Origin: Gemella haemolysans ATCC 10379
GTDB lineage: Bacteria > Bacillota > Bacilli > Staphylococcales > Gemellaceae
Reading direction: 5' to 3'
NCBI RefSeq assembly: GCF_000173915.1
Contig: NZ_ACDZ02000011.1
Coordinates: 62,001-126,000 of the forward strand
DNA length: 64,000 nucleotides
Positions within the stretch are counted from its first letter, which is position 1, and each line of letters opens with the position of its first letter. The translations under genes and the position numbers were made by a program. Below, piece by piece: positions 17,924 through 26,635 of this stretch. The notes under the pieces were generated by a model. The model did no database searches and was not told the origin of the DNA. It saw only the letters and a list, made by a program, of their open reading frames with translations.

Positions 17924-20398
17924 ATGTATATAAGATTTAATGAAACGGCCCTTATGGTATTAACAACAGCAAAAGAAGAAGCAAATGATTTTGGAGTTAA
18001 AGCTGTAGGAACAGAACATTTATTATTAGCTATGTTGAGTATGCAAAATACAATATCTTGCAAGGTGCTTAACAGGCATGGTGTTTACTATGACGATTTT
18101 AGAAAAAGTGTAGTAGACTTTTATGAAGCAGAATTAGAAGGAACTGATTTTTATCGTAATGTTTTAATGAAAATAGATTATACAAATGGAGCAGTTAGAA
18201 CGATAGAAAATAGTCAAAGATATGCTGATGACACTTCTAGTTTTGTTGTTACTAGTGAACACTTGTTATTATCTTTACTTGAAGAAGAGACTGGTACAGC
18301 TGTACGTTTATTAACTGATAAATTAGGAATAAATGTCGATGCTTTGGTTGATGAATTATTTGATTTAGTGAAAAAGAACCATGCATTGGTATCTAAATTG
18401 TATGAAGGATTTAAAAAAATTACTGAATCTGAGAATAGTTCCTCAAAAACTAAAACATTAAATTCTTTAGCGAAAGATTTAACTAGAGATGCATTTAATA
18501 ATAAACTAGATCCTGTATTAGCACGTGATAAAGAAATTACTCGTATGATCGAAATTTTAAATAGACGTACTAAGAATAATCCTGTATTAATTGGAGAACC
18601 TGGAGTAGGGAAAACAGCGATAGTAGAAGGTTTAGCAGAAAGAATCGTTTCACAAAATGTTCCTAGTAATTTATTAGGAAAGAGAGTAATGGTATTAGAC
18701 ATGGGTACATTACTTGCAGGTACTAAGTATCGTGGTGAATTTGAAGAAAGATTAAAAAATATAATTGCAGAGATTGAAGATGCAGGAGATATTATTTTAT
18801 TTATAGATGAAATTCATACGATTATTGGAGCTGGTGGTAGTGAAGGGAGTGCTGATGCATCAAATATTCTTAAACCTGCCTTATCTCGTGGTTTAATTCA
18901 ATGTATCGGTGCTACAACAACTGAAGAATATAGAAAATATTTTGAAAAAGATGCAGCCTTAGAACGTCGTTTCCAACCAATTAAGGTTGAAGAACCAAGT
19001 ACTGAAGATTCTATTAAAATTCTTGAAGGACTACGACATAAATATGAAGAACATCATGATGTAGAAATATTAGATGAAGCTATTTGCTCAGCTGTAAAAT
19101 TAAGCACAACTTATATCACAGACAGATGTCTACCTGATAAAGCAATAGATCTAATAGATGAGGCATGTTCTAAAGTTAAACTAAGATATTATAAATCACC
19201 AGATAAATTAAAAGAGTATGAAGATGAGCTTACTCGATTAAACAAAGAAAAAGACAGAGCTGTTATTAACCAAGAATTCGAAATAGCAGCTAAAAAACGT
19301 GATGAAGTTAATAAGGTAATTAGTAAAATCGAAGAATTCAAAATTTCTTGGCAAGACAGCTTATCAAAAGATAAGATTAAGATTACTTCTGAACACATAG
19401 CTGAAGTTCTTGCAGCTTGGACAGGAGTTCCAGTTACAAAATTAACAGAATCTGAAAGTGAACGTCTACTAAAATTAGAAGAAATTTTACATAAGAGAGT
19501 TATAGGGCAGGATGAGGCTGTAGTTAGTCTTGCCAAAGCTGTTAGAAGAGCAAGAAGCGGATTTAAAGCACCAAATAGACCAATAGGAAGTTTTATTTTC
19601 CTAGGACCTACAGGTGTAGGGAAAACAGAACTTGCTAAAAGTTTATCAGAAGCTTTATTTAGCTCAGAAGATAATATGATCCGTATTGATATGAGTGAGT
19701 ATATGGAGCCACATTCAATTAGTAGATTAGTTGGAGCGCCTCCAGGGTACGTAGGGTATGAAGAAGTAGGACAATTATCTGAACAGGTTCGTCAAAAACC
19801 ATATTCAGTAGTTCTATTTGACGAAATTGAAAAAGCTCACCCATCAATCTTTAATATCCTTTTACAAGTACTAGATGATGGACGTTTAACTGATGCATCA
19901 GGACGCGTAATTGATTTTAAAAATACAATTATTATAATGACTTCAAATGTCGGAGTTAGTGAACTTAATGATCAAAAATTTGTAGGTTTTGGAGGTAGTG
20001 ATTCTATTAAGAATGATTATAAGAATGTTCAAAACACTATGATGGAAGCATTGAAAAAACAATATCGTCCAGAATTCTTAAATAGGATTGATGATATAAT
20101 CGTCTTCAAAACTCTTGAAAAAGAAGAGTTGGAAAAAATTTCTGAATTACTAATTGATGGTCTATCTAAGAGATTAGAAGATAGAAATATCACTATTAAA
20201 CTTACTAAAAAAGCAATGGCTAAAATAGTTGAAGATGGTAGTATAAAAGAATACGGAGCTCGTCCATTAAAACGAAGTATTCAAAAAAATATTGAAGATT
20301 TATTAAGTGAAGAACTGTTACAAAATCCTGAATTAACAGGAACTATCAATATTGATTATAAAAAAGATAGTTTTGTTGTAAAGAAGACTAAGAGGTAG
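17924..20398 (+). CDS. clpC: ATP-dependent Clp protease ATPase subunit ClpC
   Basis: AAA+ unfoldase that feeds proteins to ClpP. The N-terminal double Clp_N repeat covers about 1-145. D1 carries Walker A GEPGVGKT at 224-231. The UVR-containing coiled-coil middle domain (around 445-475) is the mark of ClpC rather than ClpB or ClpE. D2 has GPTGVGKT at 561-568, and the ClpP-docking loop VGFGG is at 687-691. The 824-residue length fits. With no McsB encoded in the cluster, adaptor-dependent targeting must rely on other partners such as MecA. Confidence 0.96.
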   Translation: MYIRFNETALMVLTTAKEEANDFGVKAVGTEHLLLAMLSMQNTISCKVLNRHGVYYDDFRKSVVDFYEAELEGTDFYRNVLMKIDYTNGAVRTIENSQRYADDTSSFVVTSEHLLLSLLEEETGTAVRLLTDKLGINVDALVDELFDLVKKNHALVSKLYEGFKKITESENSSSKTKTLNSLAKDLTRDAFNNKLDPVLARDKEITRMIEILNRRTKNNPVLIGEPGVGKTAIVEGLAERIVSQNVPSNLLGKRVMVLDMGTLLAGTKYRGEFEERLKNIIAEIEDAGDIILFIDEIHTIIGAGGSEGSADASNILKPALSRGLIQCIGATTTEEYRKYFEKDAALERRFQPIKVEEPSTEDSIKILEGLRHKYEEHHDVEILDEAICSAVKLSTTYITDRCLPDKAIDLIDEACSKVKLRYYKSPDKLKEYEDELTRLNKEKDRAVINQEFEIAAKKRDEVNKVISKIEEFKISWQDSLSKDKIKITSEHIAEVLAAWTGVPVTKLTESESERLLKLEEILHKRVIGQDEAVVSLAKAVRRARSGFKAPNRPIGSFIFLGPTGVGKTELAKSLSEALFSSEDNMIRIDMSEYMEPHSISRLVGAPPGYVGYEEVGQLSEQVRQKPYSVVLFDEIEKAHPSIFNILLQVLDDGRLTDASGRVIDFKNTIIIMTSNVGVSELNDQKFVGFGGSDSIKNDYKNVQNTMMEALKKQYRPEFLNRIDDIIVFKTLEKEELEKISELLIDGLSKRLEDRNITIKLTKKAMAKIVEDGSIKEYGARPLKRSIQKNIEDLLSEELLQNPELTGTINIDYKKDSFVVKKTKR

Positions 20399-20400
20399 TT

Positions 20401-21783
20401 ATGGCTAAGGTAAATGTTAAATACGAATGTAATGCCTGTGGTTACCAAAGTTTGAAATATATGGGGAGATGTCCAAATTGTAAAAAATGGGCATCTATGG
20501 AAGAAGTAGTCGAAGCAAAAAAAGCGACAAAACATACAGAATTTGAAGTTAAAACAAACGATACGGAGCGTGTAGAAGCTGGGAAACTAAAATCAGTTTC
20601 TACACAGGATGTACCGAGGACTCTAACGGACAGTAGTGAATTAAACAGGGTCTTAGGTGGAGGAGTTGTAGGCGGATCATTAGTACTTTTAGGAGGAGAT
20701 CCAGGTATTGGAAAATCTACATTACTTCTACAGATTTCAGCATACTTAGCAAAAGAACACGATGTACTATATGTAACTGGGGAGGAGTCAGTAAGACAGG
20801 TTAAAATAAGAGCTGATAGATTAAAGAATAATACAGATGAACTTTTTGTTTATGCACAGACTGATCTTAATTTAATATATCAAGTGGTAAAAAAAGTAAA
20901 GCCTCAGTTTTTAGTAATTGATTCAATTCAGACAATTTATAATCCTAATATGGAAAATTCTCCAGGTAGTATTACTCAGGTTAGAGAATGTACTCAACAA
21001 TTGATGAAAATTGCTAAGAGTTTAAATATAGCAATATTTATAGTTGGGCATGTTACTAAGGAAGGAACTATTGCGGGTCCACGTATGTTAGAACATATGG
21101 TAGATACAGTTCTGTATTTTGAAGGTGAAGGTCAACATAGTTATCGAATACTTAGAGCGGTTAAAAACCGTTTTGGTTCAACTAATGAAATTGGAATTTT
21201 CGAGATGAAACATAGTGGATTAGAAGATTTAGCTAACCCGTCTCAAATGTTCTTAGAAGAAAGAAGTAAAAATCTTGCTGGAGCGACTATAATTAGTACT
21301 ATGGAAGGTAGTAGACCACTTCTTGTAGAAATACAATCATTAACTACACCAACAGCTTTTAATAATCCGCGAAGAATTTCGACTGGATTAGAATATAATA
21401 AGTTAATATTACTAATGGCTGTATTAGAGAAAAAAGCTGGTTATTTATTACAACAACAAGATGTTTATGTTAAAGTTTCTGGTGGAGTTAAGATTGATGA
21501 TCCGGCAGTAGATTTAGGAGTAGTTATGGCAGTTGCTTCTAGTTTTAAAGATATAGCTGTAAACATGAATGATTGTTTCATTGGAGAAGTTGGCTTAACA
21601 GGAGAAGTTAGAAGAGTTAGCAGAATTGAACAAAGAATCAATGAAGCAAAAAAACACGGTTTTAAACGTGTAATTGTACCGGTAGGAAATATGAAGAATT
21701 CTGATTTTCCTGACGGGATTGAGATAGTTCCTGTAAAGGATATTAGAGAGTGCTTAGATATAGCCTTCAGTAATGTGTTTTAA
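20401..21783 (+). CDS. radA: DNA repair protein RadA (Sms)
   Basis: Recombination helicase-like ATPase that promotes branch migration. Domains in order are a four-Cys zinc finger (Cys10, Cys13, Cys24, Cys27), a RecA-like core with Walker A GGDPGIGKS at 98-106, the RadA signature KNRFG at 255-259, and a Lon-type C-terminal domain. Length 460 residues is normal. It starts 2 nt after the clpC stop, the conserved clpC-radA order of Firmicutes. In Bacillus disA comes next; here it is missing. Confidence 0.96.
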   Translation: MAKVNVKYECNACGYQSLKYMGRCPNCKKWASMEEVVEAKKATKHTEFEVKTNDTERVEAGKLKSVSTQDVPRTLTDSSELNRVLGGGVVGGSLVLLGGDPGIGKSTLLLQISAYLAKEHDVLYVTGEESVRQVKIRADRLKNNTDELFVYAQTDLNLIYQVVKKVKPQFLVIDSIQTIYNPNMENSPGSITQVRECTQQLMKIAKSLNIAIFIVGHVTKEGTIAGPRMLEHMVDTVLYFEGEGQHSYRILRAVKNRFGSTNEIGIFEMKHSGLEDLANPSQMFLEERSKNLAGATIISTMEGSRPLLVEIQSLTTPTAFNNPRRISTGLEYNKLILLMAVLEKKAGYLLQQQDVYVKVSGGVKIDDPAVDLGVVMAVASSFKDIAVNMNDCFIGEVGLTGEVRRVSRIEQRINEAKKHGFKRVIVPVGNMKNSDFPDGIEIVPVKDIRECLDIAFSNVF

Positions 21784-21795
21784 TAAAGATATGAG

Positions 21796-21835
21796 ATGAA
21801 TAGAGAGAAAACTAGATGTTTTTTCTTTATTCATT
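21796..21835 (+). terminator. Probable terminator of ctsR-clpC-radA
   Basis: Imperfect stem (GATGAATAGAGAGAAAA against TTTTTTCTTTATTCAT) directly after radA. It separates the heat-shock operon from yacL. The rest of the 236-nt gap to yacL is AT-rich with no remnant of disA that I can see. Confidence 0.6.
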
Positions 21836-22019
21836 TCTTAGTATTTATATTTATAAAAATATTTTAAAAAAACTTTAATTTTTTTGATTTAGTTATGTTA
21901 ATTTTAAGTAGAATGTAGTAGAATAGATAGAAGAGATGTTTTATATCTCTATACTTTCTAATGTATTATTATTAAAGCATTATTAATAATTTTATATTTC
22001 AAATTAAATAATAAAAGGA

Positions 22020-23108
22020 GTGATTTTTATGTTGAAAAAAGTTTTAATTATTATTTCCTTTTTTCTAGGAATAACAGTAGGAACACTTTCAACTAGTGCA
22101 TTAATATATTATAATATTTTTGCATCATTGAGTGAGACGATGTTAAGACTTATTGTTACAATTGGAACTACAGTAGTTTTTGTATTAGTGTCTTTATTAT
22201 TTTCAGATAGATTCGTAGCAATGTTAAAAAGAATCGAAGATCGTCTAACGAATACACCAATCCAAAAAATTGTATTTACTACAATTGGATTAATTCTTGG
22301 TCTGCTTCTAGCTAGTTTACTTTCATCAGGGGTAGATGTTATAGCAGGTGCAGGAATAATGGGAAGAATTATTTCTGCTGTAGTATATATCGTCTTTGGA
22401 TACTTAGGATTGGTGTTAGGATATAGACGTGAAGGAGAATTTTTAAATATCTTTACGGCATTTAAATTTGGGAACAAACCTAAAGAAAAAGAACAAAAAG
22501 TTAACACAAAGAAAATCTTATCAAAAGTTGTAGATACGAGTGCATTAATTGATTCACGTATTCAAGATGTTGCGAAAACTGGATTTTTAGAAGGTAAGAT
22601 TATTGTTCCAGAATTTGTTTTAAAAGAATTACAGCTTATTTCGGATTCTGAAGATCCATTAAAACGTGCAAAAGGTCGTTTAGGCTTAGATTGTGTTGAA
22701 CATCTTCAAAAAATGAGAGAAATTGATCTCGAAATTGATAATAAGTACAAATATAATGAACATAAAGGTGTTGATAATTTATTAATAGATTATGCAATGA
22801 GATATAAATGTGCTATTATTACAACTGATTATAATCTTAATAAACTTGCAACTTTACAGTCAATTAAAGTTCTGAATGTAAATGATTTAAGTAACGCTGT
22901 TAAACCAATGTTAACAACAGGGGAGAGACTGAAAGTTCAAGTATTAAGAGAAGGTAAAGAGAATAATCAAGGTGTGGCTTATACTGAAGATGGAACAATG
23001 ATTGTTGTTGAAAATGGTAAACGCTCAGTTGGTAAAACTGTTGAAGTAGAAGTACAAAGTGTCTTACAAACATCTTCAGGAAGAATTATCTTCACTAAGA
23101 TTGTTTAA
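22020..23108 (+). CDS. yacL: PIN/TRAM domain membrane protein YacL
   Basis: A 362-residue protein with four N-terminal TM helices (about residues 1-140). A PIN nuclease domain follows, beginning KVVDTSALIDSRI with acidic metal-binding residues, then ITTDYNLNKLA. A C-terminal TRAM RNA-binding domain ends the protein. PIN-TRAM proteins of this type are conserved next to radA/disA in Firmicutes, and RNA cleavage is presumed but not established. AAAGGAG precedes the ATG by 8 nt; an internal ATG three codons on (MLKKV) could also serve as start. Confidence 0.88.
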   Translation: MIFMLKKVLIIISFFLGITVGTLSTSALIYYNIFASLSETMLRLIVTIGTTVVFVLVSLLFSDRFVAMLKRIEDRLTNTPIQKIVFTTIGLILGLLLASLLSSGVDVIAGAGIMGRIISAVVYIVFGYLGLVLGYRREGEFLNIFTAFKFGNKPKEKEQKVNTKKILSKVVDTSALIDSRIQDVAKTGFLEGKIIVPEFVLKELQLISDSEDPLKRAKGRLGLDCVEHLQKMREIDLEIDNKYKYNEHKGVDNLLIDYAMRYKCAIITTDYNLNKLATLQSIKVLNVNDLSNAVKPMLTTGERLKVQVLREGKENNQGVAYTEDGTMIVVENGKRSVGKTVEVEVQSVLQTSSGRIIFTKIV

Positions 23109-23184
23109 TAAATTTGCTTTTTTTGAAAAAATGTGTTAATATAAGTTGTATTGTATTAACGAATGATTATTTTAGGAGGAGAGT

Positions 23185-23415
23185 ATGCACACTTTTTTAA
23201 TGACAATGGCAATAGTGAGCAGTATTCTGCTAATTGTAGTAGTTTTATTACAAGAAAGTAAATCTGGAGGTCTATCTGGATTAACTGGTGGAGCAGAAGA
23301 ACTGTTTGGAAAACAAAAAGTAAGAGGTGCTGAATTAGTTTTACAAAGAATTACAGTAGTACTAGGACTAATATTTTTTATATCACTAGTGTGTCTTACT
23401 TGGTTAAAATTATAG
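23185..23415 (+). CDS. secG: Preprotein translocase subunit SecG
   Basis: A 76-residue membrane protein with two TM helices (about 3-22 and 52-74). Between them is the conserved SecG loop LQESKSGGLSGLTGGAEELFGKQ. It is the accessory subunit of the SecYEG export channel. AGGAGG precedes the ATG. It heads the Firmicute secG-rnr-smpB cluster but has its own terminator, so rnr is read from a separate promoter or by read-through. Confidence 0.93.
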   Translation: MHTFLMTMAIVSSILLIVVVLLQESKSGGLSGLTGGAEELFGKQKVRGAELVLQRITVVLGLIFFISLVCLTWLKL

Positions 23416-23424
23416 ACTAAAGAT

Positions 23425-23464
23425 AATAAACCTAAAATGTAATTTCATTTTAGGTTTATTTTTA
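23425..23464 (+). terminator. Terminator of secG
   Basis: Perfect 15-bp stem (AATAAACCTAAAATG and its complement) with a 6-nt loop and a T-rich tail. Confidence 0.9.
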
Positions 23465-23508
23465 TAGAAATAATTATATGTTGTATAATCTAAATTAAGG
23501 AGGATTAT

Positions 23509-25635
23509 ATGTTAGAAAAAATTGAAAAAATATTTAAAGAAGAAAAAGTTTTAAGTATAGAAGATTTAAAAGAAAAGTTAAATATTGAATCAGCAAAGGA
23601 ATTTGTTGAATTAGTAAAGAATGTTGGAAAGTTAGAGAGAAAATCAGTTGTTACTCAACTACCAAGTGAAAAGTTTCTTTACGTTAAAGAAGCATTAGAA
23701 ATTGAAGGGGTCATTAGATTACATCAAAAAGGATTTGCTTTTGTATATTCTGCAGATTTAGGAATAGAGGTATACATTCCTAAAGGTTTCACACAAAGTG
23801 CCATGACAGGTGATGTTGTTTTAGTAAAAGTAGATAGTGTTTATAAGGATGACCGCAATCTAGAAGGGATAGTCCAAAAAGTATTGGAAAGAAATACTAA
23901 GTATACAGTTGGAACGCTGACTAATGCTAAGTTTTTTTCTTTTGTTAAAAGTGATGATAAAAATATTGTAAAATATATAAAAATAACGAATGCTAAAAAC
24001 TTTAATTTAGTTGATGGTAGTAAGGTACTAGTTGAAATTACAGATTATTCAAAGGTTAGTTTTGAAGATCATAAGGGAATTATCATAAAATCAATTGGTC
24101 ATAAAGATGATCCAGGTGTAGATATTCTTTCCGTGATTTATAAACATAATATCCCGAATGAGTTCCCTCAAGAAGTTTTGGAGCAAACTGAGAAAATAAG
24201 TGATGAAATAAAACTTGAAGATAAGTACAGAGACTGTACTAATGAAATGGTAGTTACTATTGATGGAGATGATGCTAAAGATTTAGATGATGCTATTTCA
24301 GTGATTAAAACTAAAAAAGGTTATAGATTAAAAGTATTTATAGCTGATGTTAGTAGGTATGTAACTGAAGATAGTCCATTAGATAAAGAGGCAGCTAATA
24401 GGGGCTGTAGTGTTTATTTAGCTGACAGAGTAGTTCCAATGTTACCTAGAAAATTATCTAATAACATTTGTTCGTTAAATCCCCAAGTATTACGTTATAC
24501 AATTTGTTGTGATATCGATTTTAATACTAAAGGATTTCCTGAAAGTTATGACATATATCCAGCTGTAATAAAATCTAAAGGGAGATTGACTTATAAAAAA
24601 GTTAATGAAGTCTATGCAGATAATAAAGAAACGATAGAAGAATATAAAGAATATGTACCTATGCTAAAGACAGCATTAGAATTATCAACAAAAATTCGTG
24701 CAAATAGAGAAACAAGAGGTGCTATTGATTTTGATAAACCTGAATCAAAAGTAGTGGTTGATGAAAATGGAGAAGTTTTAGATATTGTTCTTCGTGAAAG
24801 AGGTATATCAGAAAAACTAATTGAAGATTTTATGCTAAGTGCAAATGAAGTAATTGGAGAGCATTTCTACTGGATGCAAGTTCCATTTATTTATCGTATT
24901 CATGAAGAGCCTAAAATGGAAAAATTAAGACAATTCTTTGATATTGCTGCAAGTCTTGGTTATAGAACAAAAGGTAAAATTGAGGAGATTGAACCTTATA
25001 TGTTAGCAAATATGCTTAGAAAATTTAAAGGAGAAGTTGTAGAAACTATGCTTTCTACAATTCTTCTTAGAACTATGAATCAAGCTAGATATTCAATAAA
25101 TAATATAGGTCATTTTGCACTTGCTACGAAATATTATACGCATTTTACATCACCAATCAGACGTTATCCGGATTTATTGGTGCATAGAATGATTAGAACA
25201 TACTTGTTTAATGGTGATGTGTCTGATCAAACTATAGATAATTTTATTAGTAGATTACCGGATTTAGCTGAGAGTTCTTCAGAATATGAAAAACGAGCGG
25301 TTGATTGCGAACGTGAAGTCGATAGAATGAAAAAATGTGAGTATATGTTAAAATATCAAGAACAGACATTTAGAGGTATTGTCTCGAGTGTTACAAACTT
25401 TGGTGTATTTATTACTCTTGAACGAAGTAATATTGAGGGATTAGTGCATATTAAGGCAATGAATGATGATTATTATACATATGATCAGAAAAATATGTTA
25501 TTAATTGGTCGTAGAAAGAAAAAAGTTTATAGACTTGGAGACGAAGTAATAGTTAAAGTAGCAAATGTTGATTTAGAAAATCAAGAAATAGACTTTAAAA
25601 TATTGAAACACAAATCATTAATTAGTAAAAAATAG
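23509..25635 (+). CDS. rnr: Ribonuclease R
   Basis: A 3'-5' exoribonuclease of the RNB family that degrades structured RNA and works with tmRNA in quality control. Length 708 residues. An N-terminal winged-helix and two cold-shock domains precede the RNB core, with the catalytic acidic cluster DGDDAKDLDD at 252-261. Near the end, IVSSVTNFGVFITLERSNIEGLV begins the S1 domain. The Lys-rich tail found in the longer enzymes is short here. AAGGAGG precedes the ATG and smpB follows after 11 nt. Confidence 0.96.
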   Translation: MLEKIEKIFKEEKVLSIEDLKEKLNIESAKEFVELVKNVGKLERKSVVTQLPSEKFLYVKEALEIEGVIRLHQKGFAFVYSADLGIEVYIPKGFTQSAMTGDVVLVKVDSVYKDDRNLEGIVQKVLERNTKYTVGTLTNAKFFSFVKSDDKNIVKYIKITNAKNFNLVDGSKVLVEITDYSKVSFEDHKGIIIKSIGHKDDPGVDILSVIYKHNIPNEFPQEVLEQTEKISDEIKLEDKYRDCTNEMVVTIDGDDAKDLDDAISVIKTKKGYRLKVFIADVSRYVTEDSPLDKEAANRGCSVYLADRVVPMLPRKLSNNICSLNPQVLRYTICCDIDFNTKGFPESYDIYPAVIKSKGRLTYKKVNEVYADNKETIEEYKEYVPMLKTALELSTKIRANRETRGAIDFDKPESKVVVDENGEVLDIVLRERGISEKLIEDFMLSANEVIGEHFYWMQVPFIYRIHEEPKMEKLRQFFDIAASLGYRTKGKIEEIEPYMLANMLRKFKGEVVETMLSTILLRTMNQARYSINNIGHFALATKYYTHFTSPIRRYPDLLVHRMIRTYLFNGDVSDQTIDNFISRLPDLAESSSEYEKRAVDCEREVDRMKKCEYMLKYQEQTFRGIVSSVTNFGVFITLERSNIEGLVHIKAMNDDYYTYDQKNMLLIGRRKKKVYRLGDEVIVKVANVDLENQEIDFKILKHKSLISKK

Positions 25636-25646
25636 AGGATTAGATT

Positions 25647-26111
25647 ATGGATAAAGAAATAAAAGTTATTGCCCAAAATAAAAAAGCTAATCATGATTAT
25701 TTTATAGAAGAAACTTTTGAAGCAGGATTAGTTTTAACAGGTACAGAAATAAAATCTATTCGTAGAGGAAGAATCAATTTAAAAGATTCATACTGTCAAA
25801 CAAGGCGAGGAGAAATGTTTGTTTACAATATGCATATTTCTCATTTTGAAGAGGGAAATAGATTTAATCATGAACCATTAAGAGTAAGAAAATTATTATT
25901 AAAGAAAAAACAAATAGCTTCATTAACTAATGTGCAAAACGAAATAGGGATGAGTATTGTTCCGTTGAAACTTTATATTAAAAACGGCTATGCAAAGCTA
26001 TTAATAGGTGTTGCTAAAGGTAAGAAAAACTACGATAAACGCCATGTATTGAAGCAAAAAGAAGCAAATAAAGAAATTAATCGTGTTCTAAAAGATAAGC
26101 AGAGATATTAA
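25647..26111 (+). CDS. smpB: SsrA-binding protein SmpB
   Basis: tmRNA partner in trans-translation. The 154-residue protein shows the family hallmarks: [14 protein letters not shown] at the start, [15 protein letters not shown] in the middle, and a basic tail ([15 protein letters not shown]) that enters the decoding site. It starts 11 nt after rnr, giving a functional rnr-smpB pair. The tmRNA gene is not visible in the following 500 nt. Confidence 0.96.
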   Translation: MDKEIKVIAQNKKANHDYFIEETFEAGLVLTGTEIKSIRRGRINLKDSYCQTRRGEMFVYNMHISHFEEGNRFNHEPLRVRKLLLKKKQIASLTNVQNEIGMSIVPLKLYIKNGYAKLLIGVAKGKKNYDKRHVLKQKEANKEINRVLKDKQRY

Positions 26112-26145
26112 ATAACTATATATTGTTACATCGAAAACAAGAGAG

Positions 26146-26182
26146 ACATATCGTATTAATATTAACTACGATATGTTTTTTT
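26146..26182 (+). terminator. Terminator of rnr-smpB
   Basis: Perfect 10-bp stem ACATATCGTA/TACGATATGT with an 11-nt loop and a long T run. After it, the gap 26183-26635 contains the lctP promoter region and otherwise AT-rich sequence with no gene. Confidence 0.85.
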
Positions 26183-26358
26183 TATATATAGTGTACAAAA
26201 ATAGTAGTAACATAAATTGAATTTTGAAAAAAATAAAGTTCATAAAATCATTTAAAGAACTGTTATAAAAAAAGTTAAGAAAAATTTTCAAAAAAAAGCA
26301 TACTTTTCCCATTGATAAATAAGGATTTTTTAAAAATGTTGTAAAAATAACCAAAAAA

Positions 26359-26391
26359 ACGCTTTACTTTTAAATGAAAGCGTGCTACAAT
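26359..26391 (+). promoter_or_regulatory. lctP promoter with overlapping ACGCTTT palindrome
   Basis: TTTACT at 26363-26368, a 17-nt spacer and TACAAT at 26386-26391. A perfect inverted repeat ACGCTTT-N11-AAAGCGT (26359-26383) covers the -35 region and spacer, as a repressor site would. The TGAAAGCG half resembles a cre site but the other half does not fit the CcpA consensus. Transcription from here would give a leader of about 240 nt before the ATG, so another promoter closer to the gene cannot be excluded. Confidence 0.5.
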
Positions 26392-26635
26392 ATTAAATGT
26401 AATCAAGAAAATCATTAAATAAATACTATCAAATATGTGGTATAAGTAATAAAAAATAGAACAGGTAAAAAACTGTTACATATCTGATTTAACAAAAAGT
26501 AGGTTTTATTCTAAATTAAAATAAAGATGAATTATTACAATATTTGATTTTTAGTTAATATATAACTTTGTTATTTATAATAATAGATTTTCACAAACCA
26601 AACAAAATATATTTATACAAAGGAGAAGTGTATTC

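Noticed and set aside
26374-26388. cre (CcpA) site at the lctP promoter
   Set aside because: One half (TGAAAGCG) fits but the second half has wrong spacing and bases.
26112-26635. tmRNA (ssrA) gene after smpB
   Set aside because: No tRNA-Ala-like ends or tag-encoding segment could be found in this AT-rich gap.
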